A stretch of DNA of 64,000 nucleotides from Paraburkholderia bannensis (GTDB lineage: Bacteria > Pseudomonadota > Gammaproteobacteria > Burkholderiales > Burkholderiaceae), in NCBI RefSeq assembly GCF_014200455.1, contig NZ_JACHBW010000001.1:124001-188000 (forward strand), in the 5' to 3' direction. The notes beneath the pieces were generated by a model. The model was not told where the DNA came from and searched no databases. It saw only the letters and a program-made list of their open reading frames with translations. The translations under genes were made by a program, and so were the position numbers. The first letter of the stretch is position 1. The number at the start of each line of letters is the position of its first letter. Shown here piece after piece: positions 1 to 9,240 of the stretch.

Positions 1-214
1 ACGGCTGGCGCAGCTTTTCGTTACGCAGGTTCTGACGCGTAACCGGCGCATTTTCGTCGGCGAAACGCTCGCCCACACGTTGCTGCTGCCGGTCGAACTC
101 GGCAACGGCCGCATCGGCGGCGAGGCGCCGGCGTGGCATGAAAACCAGCTTGTCTGCAACCCACGCGATGCCCGTCAAGATGACGAGCACAAAAAGGATC
201 AGCGCAAAATTCAT
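1..214 (-). CDS. lepB: Signal peptidase I, N-terminal part (cut by window edge)
   Basis: Only the first 71 codons are inside the window. The start is the ATG at 214, 32 bases after the lepA stop. Residues 1 to about 20 form a hydrophobic anchor (MNFALILFVLVILTGIAWVA), followed by a basic cytoplasmic stretch with MPRRR. This is the usual N-terminus of beta-proteobacterial LepB, the inner-membrane serine/lysine peptidase that removes signal peptides from Sec and Tat exported proteins. Catalytic residues lie outside the window. The lepA-lepB order is conserved in many proteobacteria and the pair is probably co-transcribed. The identity rests on the anchor and the lepA neighbour. Confidence 0.88.
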   Translation of the reverse strand, partial: MNFALILFVLVILTGIAWVADKLVFMPRRRLAADAAVAEFDRQQQRVGERFADENAPVTRQNLRNEKLRQP

Positions 215-246
215 GTAGTGGTCCGTTGTTCGGCTTATTTGCGGGC

Positions 247-2040
247 TTATTTATCTTCTACGCGCAGAATCGCAAGGAAGGCTTCCTGCGGAATTTCCAC
301 GGAGCCAACCTGCTTCATGCGCTTCTTGCCTTCCTTCTGCTTCTCAAGGAGCTTCTTCTTACGCGAGATGTCGCCGCCATAGCACTTGGCCAGCACGTTC
401 TTGCGCAGTGCCTTGATGTTCTCGCGCGCGATGATGTGCGCGCCGATCGCAGCCTGAATCGCCACGTCGTACATCTGGCGCGGAATGATCTCACGCATCT
501 TCGCCGCCACTTCGCGGCCGCGATACTGCGACTGCGAACGGTGCACGATGATGGACAGCGCATCGACCTTCTCGCTGTTGATCAGCATGTCGACCTTCAC
601 GACGTCCGCGTTGCGATATTCCTTGAACTCGTAGTCCATCGACGCATAGCCGCGCGACACCGACTTCAGGCGATCGAAAAAGTCGAGCACGATTTCCGCC
701 ATCGGGATTTCGTACGTCAGCTGCACCTGACGGCCGTGGTACTGCATGTTGATCTGGCTGCCGCGCTTCTGCGTACAAAGCGTGATCACCGAACCCACAT
801 AGTCCTGCGGCATGTACAGGTTGACCGTGACGATAGGCTCGCGGATTTCAGCGATCTTCGAAGGCTCCGGCATCTTCGCCGGGTTCTCGACCTTGATCAG
901 CGTGCCGTCGGCCTGCACGACTTCATAGACCACGGTGGGCGCCGTGGTGATGAGATCCATGTCGAACTCGCGCTCCAGCCGCTCCTGCACGATTTCCATG
1001 TGCAAGAGGCCCAGGAAGCCGCAGCGGAAGCCGAAGCCCAGCGCCTGCGACACTTCCGGCTCGTACTGCAGCGAGGCGTCGTTGAGTTTGAGCTTTTCGA
1101 GCGATTCGCGCAGCGCGTCGTACTGGTTCGCCTCGACCGGATAAAGACCCGCGAACACCTGTGGCTTGACTTCCTTGAAGCCGGGCAGCGGCTCCGGCGC
1201 GGGACGGTTCACGAGCGTGACGGTATCGCCCACCTTGGTGGCGGCGAGTTCCTTGATGCCCGCGATGATGAAGCCCACCTGCCCCGCCGACAGCGATTCC
1301 AGGTCGCGCGACTTCGGCGCGAACACGCCGACGTGCTCGACCGGATACTGGGCGCCGGTGGCCATCAGCTTGATCTTGTCCTTCGGACGCAGCGTGCCGT
1401 TGACGATACGCACGAGCATGACCACGCCGACGTAGTTGTCGAACCACGAGTCGATGATCAGCGCCTGCAACGGCGCTTCAGGGTCGCCCTTGGGCGGCGG
1501 CACCTTGGCGATGATCGATTCGAGCACGTCCTCCACGCCGAGGCCGGTCTTCGCGCTGCAGCGCGTGGCGTCGGTCGCGTCGATGCCGATCACGTCCTCG
1601 ATTTCCTCGATGGCGTTTTCGGGATTGGCGGCGGGCAGGTCGATCTTGTTGAGCACCGGCACGACTTCCACGCCGAGTTCGATCGCCGTGTAGCAGTTCG
1701 CCACGGTCTGCGCTTCCACGCCCTGACTGGCGTCGACGACAAGCAGCGCGCCTTCGCACGCTGACAGCGAGCGGCTGACTTCGTAGGAGAAGTCGACGTG
1801 GCCCGGCGTGTCGATCAGGTTCAGGTTGTAGACCTTGCCGTCACGCGCCTTGTACGCGAGGGCGGCGGTCTGCGCCTTGATCGTGATGCCGCGCTCGCGC
1901 TCGAGATCCATCGAGTCGAGCACCTGCGCTTCCATTTCGCGGTCGGACAAGCCGCCGCACAGTTGGATGATGCGATCGGCGAGCGTCGACTTGCCATGGT
2001 CGATGTGCGCAATGATCGAGAAGTTACGAATATGATCCAT
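247..2040 (-). CDS. lepA: Elongation factor 4 (back-translocating GTPase LepA)
   Basis: This 597-residue translational GTPase has the normal LepA length. The P-loop AHIDHGKST is at residues 11-19, the G3 motif DTPGH at 77-81 and the G4 motif NKID at 131-134. The C-terminal domain peculiar to LepA follows. EF4 binds stalled or mistranslocated ribosomes and helps initiation and elongation under ionic or temperature stress. The start [19 protein letters not shown] is the family start. It lies downstream of the rpoE-rseA-rseB-mucD group, an arrangement also known from other proteobacteria, and 32 bases before lepB. Confidence 0.97.
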   Translation of the reverse strand: MDHIRNFSIIAHIDHGKSTLADRIIQLCGGLSDREMEAQVLDSMDLERERGITIKAQTAALAYKARDGKVYNLNLIDTPGHVDFSYEVSRSLSACEGALLVVDASQGVEAQTVANCYTAIELGVEVVPVLNKIDLPAANPENAIEEIEDVIGIDATDATRCSAKTGLGVEDVLESIIAKVPPPKGDPEAPLQALIIDSWFDNYVGVVMLVRIVNGTLRPKDKIKLMATGAQYPVEHVGVFAPKSRDLESLSAGQVGFIIAGIKELAATKVGDTVTLVNRPAPEPLPGFKEVKPQVFAGLYPVEANQYDALRESLEKLKLNDASLQYEPEVSQALGFGFRCGFLGLLHMEIVQERLEREFDMDLITTAPTVVYEVVQADGTLIKVENPAKMPEPSKIAEIREPIVTVNLYMPQDYVGSVITLCTQKRGSQINMQYHGRQVQLTYEIPMAEIVLDFFDRLKSVSRGYASMDYEFKEYRNADVVKVDMLINSEKVDALSIIVHRSQSQYRGREVAAKMREIIPRQMYDVAIQAAIGAHIIARENIKALRKNVLAKCYGGDISRKKKLLEKQKEGKKRMKQVGSVEIPQEAFLAILRVEDK

Positions 2041-2225
2041 TCAGTGCCGATCAAGCGAAAAAGGCGCGCCCCAACGATAGCTGGGCACGCCTCGTAAACA
2101 GATGAAAAACCGAACTATTTTAGCCGAAAAGGGGTGTCACAGGCGAACCCTGCGTTGAACTCCTGCAGGTGTTGTGCCAGGGACGTGACCTTACGGCCGG
2201 GTTGACGAGCGACAAAAACGCTTCG

Positions 2226-2567
2226 TCAGGTCCCGCTCGGCGGCTTTTGTGGCACGTAGGGCGCGTCGGCGCTCAGTCCCAGCGTGGCGCGCACGCGCGC
2301 CTCGTCCAGGCGATAACGACACAGTTCGATGCCGTCACAGACCAGCACCGGCACCAGTTCGTCGTAGCGCGCGACGAGTTCGGGGTCGGAATCGACATCG
2401 ATCACATCGAGACGCGCGCCCGCCGCCACGGTTAGCGGTTCGAGCGCTTCGCGCATTTCCTCGCAGAGATGGCACCACGCCCGGCCGTAGAGGACCAGAT
2501 GCGCGCTTGCGCGCGCCACCGCGCGAGGCTGGGTGGCGGTCGAGGTGCGCATGGGCGTGCTGGGCAT
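2226..2567 (-). CDS. Glutaredoxin-like (thioredoxin-fold) protein
   Basis: A 113-residue protein whose first 20 or so residues are poorly conserved in character, followed by a beta-strand and the redox motif CHLC (in YGRAWCHLCEEM, near residue 35). It then has a strand-helix region with PVLVCDG resembling the cis-Pro segment of glutaredoxin-like domains. This is the small DUF836-type family, whose members are expected to be cytoplasmic thiol-disulfide proteins of unknown partner. It sits 50 bases after mucD and before lepA on the same strand, so it is probably part of the rpoE-mucD-lepA transcription unit. A later in-frame start is possible. Confidence 0.75.
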   Translation of the reverse strand: MPSTPMRTSTATQPRAVARASAHLVLYGRAWCHLCEEMREALEPLTVAAGARLDVIDVDSDPELVARYDELVPVLVCDGIELCRYRLDEARVRATLGLSADAPYVPQKPPSGT

Positions 2568-2617
2568 GGTGCTGACTCGCTTGCTTTTGCTTCTATTGTT
2601 TAGATTCTATTACTGGC

Positions 2618-4159
2618 TTATTTCTGCGCCGGACCGCGCGGGCGGATCGGCACGAACTGCGTATTGTCGCCCCGACGCACGAGAATCGCGACCATCTTTT
2701 GCGGGTCCAGATGCGCGGTGACGTCCTGGAACTGCTTCGCGTTGGCGATATCGGTGTCGCCCACGCGCAGGATGATGTCGCCCTTTTGCAAACCGGCGCG
2801 CGCCGCCGGACCGTCCACCGAATCGACCACCACGCCACCCTTGATCTTGAGCTGGCTCAACTGGTCGGCCGGAATATCCGTGACCGAAAGACCCAGCGCG
2901 TTGGCCGCGCGCGGCTTCGGCTCCGGTGCCTTCTTCTGGTCGGCTTTGGCGCCCTTGTCCGTCTGCATTTCTGCGATCGTGATCGGCAGATCGCGCGTCT
3001 GTCCCTTGCGCCAGACCGTCACGGTCGCCTTGCTGCCCGGCTTGGTGTCGCCCACCATACGCGGCAGATCGGTCGCGGTGTCCACCGACTGGCCGTTGAA
3101 CTTCAGGATGATGTCGCCCGGTTGAATGCCCGCCTTCTCGGCCGGGCCGCCCGGTTCGACGCTCGACACCAGCGCACCCTGCGCCTTGGGCAGGCCGAGC
3201 GAATCGGCCACGTCCTTGGTCACTTCGCCGATCGCCACGGCGATACGGCCGCGCGTTACCTTGCCCGTGGACTTGAGCTGATCGGCCACGCGCATCGCCT
3301 CGTCGATCGGGATCGCGAACGAGATACCCATGAAGCCGCCCGTGCGGCTATAGATCTGCGAGTTGATGCCGATCACCTCGCCCTGCATGTTGATGAGCGG
3401 GCCGCCCGAGTTGCCGGGGTTCACGGCCACATCCGTCTGGATGAACGGCAGATAGTCGCCGGTGTCACGCCCCTTGGCGCTGACGATGCCGGCGGTCACG
3501 GTGTTTTCGAGGCCGAACGGCGAGCCGATGGCCACCACCCACTCGCCCACGCGCACCTTGTTCGAATCGCCGACGTTTACGGCCGGCAGATTGTTGGCCT
3601 GGATCTTGACCACGGCGACATCCGTGCGGTCGTCGACGCCGATCAGTCTGGCCTTGAATTCGCGCTTGTCGGTGAGCGTGACATAGATGCTGTCGGCGTC
3701 GTCGACGACGTGCGCGTTGGTCATCACGTAGCCGTCGCTCGTCATGATGAAGCCCGAACCGACGCCGCTGTTTTGCTCGTCGCCGTTATCCGGGCCGGAA
3801 TCCTGGCCGCCCTGGCTGCCTTGACCACCCTGGCCGCCCTGCCCGCCGCGCGGCGACTGACCGCCCTGACCGCCCTGACCGCCCTGCGGCCCCTGCGGCA
3901 ACGGAATGCCAAAGAAGCGACGGAAGAATTCCGACATGTCGCCGTTATCCATTCCCGGTGGCAGCGCGCCGCCACCCTGCGAAAGCGTCACGCGCGTGGT
4001 GGTGCGGATATTGACCACCGACGGACCCACCTTGTCCACGAGATCGGTGAAGTCTGGCAGATTGGCAGCAGGCGCCGCCGCTGCCACCTGCGGGGCGAGA
4101 GGCAGGCACACCGCCACCACTGCGGCCGCGAAGAATTTGCGCAGCGGGAGGATCGTCAT
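2618..4159 (-). CDS. mucD: Periplasmic serine endoprotease DegQ/MucD family (Do-like)
   Basis: This 513-residue HtrA-family protease has a signal peptide (about residues 1-28), a trypsin-like domain and two PDZ domains. The catalytic triad is visible: His150 (NAHVV), Asp180 (RTDVAVVKI) and Ser251 in GNSGGPL. It degrades or refolds damaged envelope proteins and in pseudomonads restrains the RpoE/AlgU response. Between the N-terminus and the triad is an unusual Gly/Gln-rich linker at residues 89-119, longer and more repetitive than the Q-linker of E. coli DegP. It follows rseB by 20 bases, so it is in the sigma-E regulon operon. Confidence 0.95.
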   Translation of the reverse strand: MTILPLRKFFAAAVVAVCLPLAPQVAAAAPAANLPDFTDLVDKVGPSVVNIRTTTRVTLSQGGGALPPGMDNGDMSEFFRRFFGIPLPQGPQGGQGGQGGQSPRGGQGGQGGQGSQGGQDSGPDNGDEQNSGVGSGFIMTSDGYVMTNAHVVDDADSIYVTLTDKREFKARLIGVDDRTDVAVVKIQANNLPAVNVGDSNKVRVGEWVVAIGSPFGLENTVTAGIVSAKGRDTGDYLPFIQTDVAVNPGNSGGPLINMQGEVIGINSQIYSRTGGFMGISFAIPIDEAMRVADQLKSTGKVTRGRIAVAIGEVTKDVADSLGLPKAQGALVSSVEPGGPAEKAGIQPGDIILKFNGQSVDTATDLPRMVGDTKPGSKATVTVWRKGQTRDLPITIAEMQTDKGAKADQKKAPEPKPRAANALGLSVTDIPADQLSQLKIKGGVVVDSVDGPAARAGLQKGDIILRVGDTDIANAKQFQDVTAHLDPQKMVAILVRRGDNTQFVPIRPRGPAQK

Positions 4160-4179
4160 ATCGTAGTCGGCCGAAGGAG

Positions 4180-5250
4180 TTACTTGGGAGCCTTGTATTC
4201 TATGGCAGACGCGAATTGCTGCAACGTCGCCTGGGGCACTTCGCCAAGCAAAGTGATCCAGTAATCGCCGTTACGCTTCACCAGCACGTGGGTCGCGCCG
4301 TTGCTGCCCGCGCCTTCCTTGCGGCTGTTGTGCTCGACCGGCTCGACGAACACCGAGACGGCGGACAGGCCATCTGAAAACACGGCCTGATCGACCGGGA
4401 TCGGCGGCTCGCTGGCGTCGCGCGCGGCCATCGGGCGGCGCAGTTCGCGGATCTTGACGAAGCCCGGCACGGTTTGCGCGAAGTTCCAGCCCTGCGCTTG
4501 CATATCGACGGTTTGCAGCGGCGGCCGCACCACCGTCCAGCCGGCGATGTTACGCATGCCGGCTGCAATCGGCGCCTTATCGACCGGCACGCCAATGCTC
4601 ACCTGCGTAAAGGAGAGCTGCTGGAGCACCTGGCCGTTCGACGGATCGAGCGTCTGCGAGCGCAGCAGCAAACCGGTCTTCGCGTCCGCCCACAGCTTGT
4701 AGGCGAAGCGGTAAGCGTCCTTGGGATCGAGTTCGATGACCTGGCTGTCGATGCCGGCCACGCGGTCAGTGCCGAGCATCTTCGGCTCGTAGACGGCCAA
4801 CACCTGCTCGCCGCTGGTGCCCAGCAACGCCGGGAACGCGTCCTTGTTCTGGCGTTTTTCGACCACGCAGAGCTTGCGCTCGGGCACGAAGGTGTAGAGA
4901 TCGTCGTTGTGGCGCAGCATCTTGCGCGGCTTGCCGTCGAGGCTTTCGAGCTGCTCAAACTCGCCGTCGCTCTTCGTCGCGTAGTGCGTGATGCGCGACG
5001 ACTGCACGTAGTTGCCGCGCTGATAGACGAAGGTACCGATGTAATTCTGCTGCTGGGCGGCCTGCTGGATGCGGTCGAGCCACTGCGCAGCGCTCTGGCG
5101 CGTGGCCGGATCCGTTACGGAAACGGCCGACGTGCCTTGTGCGTGCGCACGCGTGGCGGCGGACATCGCGGTGAACATCACGGCTGCGCAGCACAGGAAT
5201 GCCGGCAACCGCCCCCAGAATGCATTGTTATTCAACCGCAATGTCTGCAT
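4180..5250 (-). CDS. rseB: Sigma-E regulatory protein RseB (MucB)
   Basis: A 356-residue periplasmic protein starting at the ATG at 5250 (MQTLRLNNN), 5 bases after the rseA stop. An N-terminal signal peptide ends near the AHAQ site. The MucB/RseB domain follows, with the typical opening about a track of residues around YIGTFVYQRG and a C-terminal domain. RseB binds the periplasmic part of RseA and protects it from DegS; in E. coli it also senses lipids or lipopolysaccharide. In-frame codons upstream of 5250 overlap rseA and are not expected to be used. Position between rseA and mucD supports the call. Confidence 0.93.
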   Translation of the reverse strand: MQTLRLNNNAFWGRLPAFLCCAAVMFTAMSAATRAHAQGTSAVSVTDPATRQSAAQWLDRIQQAAQQQNYIGTFVYQRGNYVQSSRITHYATKSDGEFEQLESLDGKPRKMLRHNDDLYTFVPERKLCVVEKRQNKDAFPALLGTSGEQVLAVYEPKMLGTDRVAGIDSQVIELDPKDAYRFAYKLWADAKTGLLLRSQTLDPSNGQVLQQLSFTQVSIGVPVDKAPIAAGMRNIAGWTVVRPPLQTVDMQAQGWNFAQTVPGFVKIRELRRPMAARDASEPPIPVDQAVFSDGLSAVSVFVEPVEHNSRKEGAGSNGATHVLVKRNGDYWITLLGEVPQATLQQFASAIEYKAPK

Positions 5251-5255
5251 CAGAC

Positions 5256-5945
5256 TCACTGGCCTTGCGTGGTAAGGGCGGCAGAGCGGATCAGCGGCAT
5301 CGAATCCGACATGACCGGCTGCTGCGCGAACTGCTGGTGCGCTTCGAGATAGGCGTCCAGCTGCGCGTCGCGGATGATATTGCCATCCTGAACGGCAGCC
5401 GTCTGCACGGGCATGGTGTTCATGGCCACGCGCTGGACATTGTCGCCCGCGGGTTGCAGGGCGGCGATCTGCGGGCCGCCGGCCATACCGACGCCACGCA
5501 TCTGCGGCACCACGATCCATGTGAGCGTGGCTGCGGCAGCCGCCACGGCCAGCGACGGCAAGACGCGACGGCGCAGCGCGAGAATCCGCGCGACGCGGCT
5601 GTTATGCGTGCTGACGGCCGTATCCGCCGCCAGGGCGGCAGGCGCCAGCAAGTGCGGCTGGGCCTCGAAGCGCGCGGCAAAACCGGCAATGAACGACTGG
5701 CTCGCGGCCGGGCTCAGCGCCAGGTCGTCCGAGCGCAGCGCGTCGCCGATCAGGTGGTATGCCGACCAGACCTTGCGGTCTTCGTCGTCGAGACTGGAAA
5801 AAATAGCGTTCAGATGCGCGTGCGCTTCAGTCGCCGATCCGGCAGCGAAATCGGCTGAAAACTCGCCATCGACAAAGGCGGACAGACGCTCGCCGTGCGA
5901 GCTTGACACCGATTGCATCGAAACCGACCCCATGATGCTCCCCAT
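5256..5945 (-). CDS. rseA: Anti-sigma-E factor RseA (MucA-like)
   Basis: A 229-residue single-pass membrane protein. The N-terminal cytoplasmic domain has the anti-sigma signature GERLSAFVDGEF at about residues 18-29 and VWSAYHLIGDALR at 59-71, which bind RpoE. A hydrophobic segment at about residues 129-147 crosses the membrane, and a periplasmic tail follows that RseB should bind. Two close starts are possible (MGSIM and MGSVSM, 12 bases apart); the longer one is given. It lies 73 bases after rpoE and just before rseB, as in the sigma-E operon of other proteobacteria. Confidence 0.93.
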   Translation of the reverse strand: MGSIMGSVSMQSVSSSHGERLSAFVDGEFSADFAAGSATEAHAHLNAIFSSLDDEDRKVWSAYHLIGDALRSDDLALSPAASQSFIAGFAARFEAQPHLLAPAALAADTAVSTHNSRVARILALRRRVLPSLAVAAAAATLTWIVVPQMRGVGMAGGPQIAALQPAGDNVQRVAMNTMPVQTAAVQDGNIIRDAQLDAYLEAHQQFAQQPVMSDSMPLIRSAALTTQGQ

Positions 5946-6018
5946 TTTCTTACAAAGCCCCGCAGTGACACACTCACTTTAGTGACTTGCGTGCGCGCCC
6001 GGCGCGAGCGTGGCTTTT

Positions 6019-6618
6019 TTACCAGCGCTTGCCTTCCGGTGTGTCCAGCAGCGGACGCAATTTTGCCGCAATGGCTTCGCGAGCGCGGAAAATTCGCGAC
6101 CTGACAGTGCCGATCGGGCAATCCATCATTTCAGCGATTTCCTCGTAACTCAAACCTTCAATTTCCCGAAGAGTAATGGCGGTGCGCAATTCTTCCGGTA
6201 GAACCGCCATTGCAGCATTGACCGTCTGGGCGATCTGCTTGCTCATCAACATCGACTCGGGCGTGTTGATATCCCTTAGTTGATCGGCGTCCGAGAAAGT
6301 TTCCGCTTCTTCTGCATCTGCTTCGGTGGAGGTGGGGGCGCGTCTTCCCTGGGTCGCAAGGTAGTTCTTCGCCGTATTGACCGCAATACGGTACAACCAC
6401 GTATAGAAAGCGGATTCGCCACGGAACTGCGGCAGCGCCCGGTACGCCTTGATAAAGGCGTCCTGGGCCACGTCCTCGACCTCTGCGGGGTCCCGCACGA
6501 GGCGCGAGATCAGGCGGATGATCTTGCGGTGGTACTTGGAGACCAGCAGTTCGAACGCGGCCTTGTCACCTTTTTGCACGCGCTCGACCAGCACCTGGTC
6601 AATTTCTTTTTCGCTCAC
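6019..6618 (-). CDS. rpoE: RNA polymerase sigma factor RpoE (ECF, sigma-E/AlgU)
   Basis: This 199-residue ECF sigma factor starts with GTG (MSEKEIDQVLVERVQKGD). Region 2 (DVAQDAFIKAYRALPQFRG) and region 4 (REIEGLSYEEIAEMMDCPIGTVRSR) are both plain. It directs transcription of envelope-stress genes and probably its own operon rpoE-rseA-rseB-mucD. The GTG start is chosen because it gives the family N-terminus; the purine-rich match next to it is weak. A 14-base palindrome lies about 70 bases upstream (see separate entry). Confidence 0.96.
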   Translation of the reverse strand: MSEKEIDQVLVERVQKGDKAAFELLVSKYHRKIIRLISRLVRDPAEVEDVAQDAFIKAYRALPQFRGESAFYTWLYRIAVNTAKNYLATQGRRAPTSTEADAEEAETFSDADQLRDINTPESMLMSKQIAQTVNAAMAVLPEELRTAITLREIEGLSYEEIAEMMDCPIGTVRSRIFRAREAIAAKLRPLLDTPEGKRW

Positions 6619-6685
6619 CTGAAAAGTCCGTTAGCTCATGAAGTGGACGCGGGGCCTCATTGTAGCGTTACCGCCACGGCGCCAC

Positions 6686-6699
6686 GTTACGCGCGTAAC
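6686..6699. promoter_or_regulatory. 14-base perfect palindrome upstream of rpoE
   Basis: GTTACGCGCGTAAC reads the same on both strands and lies 68-81 bases upstream of the rpoE GTG, within the expected promoter region. Related GTTAC half-sites occur on both sides (near 6665 and 6704). A TACAAT hexamer on the minus strand (6664-6659) could be a -10 element, though no good -35 is seen. Regulator unknown; operator role is inference. Confidence 0.35.
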
Positions 6700-6852
6700 A
6701 GCGGTTACAGTCTTTACAGCGCACCGCTGGAGGTGGAACCAAGCTAAATGGGGACGCCCTGCCCAAGCGCAAGAGCCGAAAGGAAAAAGGACGAAGCGAA
6801 GGAAGAAAGCGGAAGGAAGAACGCGAAGAAAAACGCGGATAGAGACGCGAAT

Positions 6853-7368
6853 TCAACGTCCGGACGCACTGCGCGCCGCCACCGCCAGCAGACGGAACGA
6901 CTCCGCATCGACCGAATCGGCAGCGACAAGAACGCTGCTGCGGCGTCCGCCCGCCTCCACGACCAGCGAAAGCAGCGCCCCGCCCCACTGAGCCGCGCCA
7001 GTCAGTCGCCCATCCATGAGGCAGGCTCCGGAGCGCGAAAACGCCGCGAAACGGTCAATGCCGATTTCGACGAAAGCCGGCTGCGCACGGCGCCATGCCG
7101 CGAAAGCAAGGCCACCCGCCGCGGCCAGGGCGCAGGCAGGCGGCAAGGCCGGCCAGATGCCACCCAACCACGGCGCGAGCGTTGCAAAAAACGCCAGCGC
7201 GGCAACGGCAATACCTGCAAGCAGCAAGGCCTGCATCACCCAGGACGGACGCAAGGCGATACGCGGCATACGCGGCGCATGCACGCGCCGCGTAGCAGAA
7301 AGAGAGTCGCGGCCGGCCGGCGAAGACTGCTGCGCCGGCGCGGCCGCGGTGTCGCTCTGGGCGATCAC
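6853..7368 (-). CDS. YgfX/CptA-like inner-membrane protein (hypothetical)
   Basis: A 171-residue protein, probably starting at the GTG at 7368, 17 bases after the fabF stop. Residues 1 to about 35 are polar and basic. Two hydrophobic segments follow (around WVMQALLLAGIAVAALAFFA and ALPPACALAAAGGLAFAAW), and then a short soluble domain. That topology and the closing LLSLVVEAGGRR...LLAVAAR pattern resemble the YgfX family (pfam07254), whose E. coli member is paired with SdhE. No SdhE-like gene is adjacent here. It lies between fabF and rpoE. The family assignment is by topology and is not certain. Confidence 0.6.
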   Translation of the reverse strand: MIAQSDTAAAPAQQSSPAGRDSLSATRRVHAPRMPRIALRPSWVMQALLLAGIAVAALAFFATLAPWLGGIWPALPPACALAAAGGLAFAAWRRAQPAFVEIGIDRFAAFSRSGACLMDGRLTGAAQWGGALLSLVVEAGGRRSSVLVAADSVDAESFRLLAVAARSASGR

Positions 7369-7385
7369 GTCAGGGCCGCGAAGCC

Positions 7386-8627
7386 TTAGGCGTGACGCTT
7401 GAAGACGAGCGTGCCGTTCGTGCCGCCAAAGCCGAACGAGTTCTTCAGCGCGACGTCGATCTTCATGTCCCGCGCGGTGTTCGCGCAGTAGTCCAGGTCG
7501 CATGCAGGATCCTGGTTGAAGATGTTGATCGTCGGCGGCGACACCTGGTTGTGCACGGCCAGCACCGTGAACACCGACTCCAGCCCGCCCGAGCCGCCCA
7601 GCAGGTGGCCCGTCATCGACTTGGTCGAGTTCACGACGATGTCCTTCGCATGGTCGCCGAACGCGCGCTTGATCGCGATGGTTTCCGCGAGGTCGCCCAG
7701 CGGCGTCGACGTGCCATGGGCGCTGAGCCAGTTCACTTCGTCGGCGTTGACGCCCGCGTTCTTCAGCGCGGCGATCATGCAGCGACGTGCACCGTCGCCG
7801 TCTTCCGGAGGAGCGGTCATGTGAAATGCATCACCGCTCATGCCGTAGCCGCCGATTTCCGCGTAGATTTTCGCGCCGCGCGCCTTCGCGTGTTCGTACT
7901 CCTCGAGCACCATCACGCCGGCGCCTTCGCCGAGCACGAAACCATCACGGTCCTTGTCCCACGGACGGCTCGCCGTTGCCGGATCGTCGTTGCGCTGCGA
8001 CAGGGCGCGCGCCGCCGCAAAGCCGCCGATACCGAGCGGCGACACGGTCGATTCCGCACCACCGGCGATCATCACGTCGCAGTCGCCGTATTCGATCAAA
8101 CGCGCCGCTTCGCCGATACAGTGCAGGCCGGTCGTGCAGGCCGTGACCATCGACAGGTTCGGGCCCTTGAGGCCGAACTTGATCGAAAGATGGCCCGAAA
8201 TCATGTTGATGATCGAGGCCGGCACGAAGAACGGCGAAATGCGGCGCGGGCCGCGGTTGAGCAATTCGGTTTGCGTGACTTCGATCATCGGCAGACCGCC
8301 GATACCCGAGCCGACGTTTACGCCGATGCGCTCCGCGTTCGCCTCGGTGACTTCGAGGCCACTGTCCTTGATCGCCTGCATGCCCGCAGCGATGCCGTAA
8401 TGGATAAACGTATCCATATGGCGCGCTTCCTTGGCCGGCATGTACTCTTCGACGTTGAAGCCCTTTACTTCGCCCGCAAAGCGGGTGGAGAAGTTCGTGG
8501 CGTCGAACTTCGTGATGTTGGCGATGCCAGACTTGCCGGCGACCAGATTGGCCCAGCCGTCGGCAACATTATTGCCAACAGGCGAAATCAGCCCCAGGCC
8601 TGTAACAACAACTCGACGGCGGCTCAC
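7386..8627 (-). CDS. fabF: 3-oxoacyl-[acyl-carrier-protein] synthase II
   Basis: A 413-residue elongating beta-ketoacyl-ACP synthase, the normal FabF length. The start is GTG at 8627 ([16 protein letters not shown]), preceded by AAAAGGGG. The active-site cysteine is Cys164 in TACTTG; the two catalytic histidines are in [11 protein letters not shown] and [10 protein letters not shown]. It condenses malonyl-ACP with growing acyl-ACP. It is the last fab gene of the cluster and is separated from acpP by a terminator-like hairpin, so it may be transcribed at a lower level than acpP. Confidence 0.97.
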   Translation of the reverse strand: MSRRRVVVTGLGLISPVGNNVADGWANLVAGKSGIANITKFDATNFSTRFAGEVKGFNVEEYMPAKEARHMDTFIHYGIAAGMQAIKDSGLEVTEANAERIGVNVGSGIGGLPMIEVTQTELLNRGPRRISPFFVPASIINMISGHLSIKFGLKGPNLSMVTACTTGLHCIGEAARLIEYGDCDVMIAGGAESTVSPLGIGGFAAARALSQRNDDPATASRPWDKDRDGFVLGEGAGVMVLEEYEHAKARGAKIYAEIGGYGMSGDAFHMTAPPEDGDGARRCMIAALKNAGVNADEVNWLSAHGTSTPLGDLAETIAIKRAFGDHAKDIVVNSTKSMTGHLLGGSGGLESVFTVLAVHNQVSPPTINIFNQDPACDLDYCANTARDMKIDVALKNSFGFGGTNGTLVFKRHA

Positions 8628-8660
8628 GGTAACCCCTTTTCCATAGATGACAAAAACAAA

Positions 8661-8703
8661 AGCCACAGAGGCCACAGGAAATGCTCCTGTGAGCCCTGTG
8701 GCT
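8661..8703 (-). terminator. Terminator-like hairpin between acpP and fabF
   Basis: On the minus strand AGCCACAG and TCCTGTG-type arms pair with CTGTGGCT and CACAGGA around a 5-base loop, with a small internal mismatch. The T-rich tract TTTGTTTTTG follows. It lies downstream of acpP and 33 bases before the fabF start, so it could end or attenuate transcription out of the highly expressed acpP gene. Confidence 0.7.
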
Positions 8704-8831
8704 AGTTGACCGGCAGATGCCCCGCAACGAGTGCGGCGGCCGTACGCGGTTTCACGGGCGAGCGTCCTTGCGGGCCGATGGTACTTCTGGCGCGCCGATG
8801 GCGCACCCGGCCCCAACAGGAAGAAGGCTGA

Positions 8832-9071
8832 TTAGGCCTTGACGTTCGCGCGAGCGTAGTCGATAGCTTGCTGGACCGTCGTGATCTTCTCGGCTTCCTC
8901 GTCCGGGATTTCCATGCCGAATTCGTCTTCGAGGGCCATCACCAGTTCGACGGTGTCGAGCGAGTCTGCGCCCAGATCGTTCACGAACGAAGCTTCGTTC
9001 TTGATTTCAGCTTCGGCGACGCCCAGTTGTTCGGCGACGATCTTCTTGACGCGCTGTTCGATGTTGTCCAT
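8832..9071 (-). CDS. acpP: Acyl carrier protein
   Basis: A 79-residue acidic protein of the usual length. The phosphopantetheine attachment serine is Ser37 in GADSLDT. ACP carries the growing acyl chain for FabD, FabH, FabG and FabF, all encoded next to it. A purine-rich ribosome-binding site (GGAGGG, reading the minus strand) precedes the start. A hairpin after the gene (8661-8703) probably separates its transcript from fabF. Confidence 0.98.
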
Positions 9072-9240
9072 TACCCCTCCAAGGGAAAAAAGTTAGCTCA
9101 TGAATGCGAGTGCGCGCATTTTATCAGGTTTGACCTGGCAGAAAAGCGGCGCACCTGCGGTTCCGGAACGGCTGTCCGCGCCCGCATCTAACGGATCCTT
9201 TCGTCGGATGCTTCAAGGCGCGGATAGTACCTGAATCCGG

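Noticed and set aside
226..1764. Plus-strand open frame of 512 codons opposite lepA
   Set aside because: Antisense to a complete LepA; the His/Arg/Asp-rich composition is typical of complement frames in GC-rich genes.
2699..4264. Plus-strand frame of 521 codons opposite mucD
   Set aside because: Antisense artefact; MucD on the minus strand has triad and PDZ domains.
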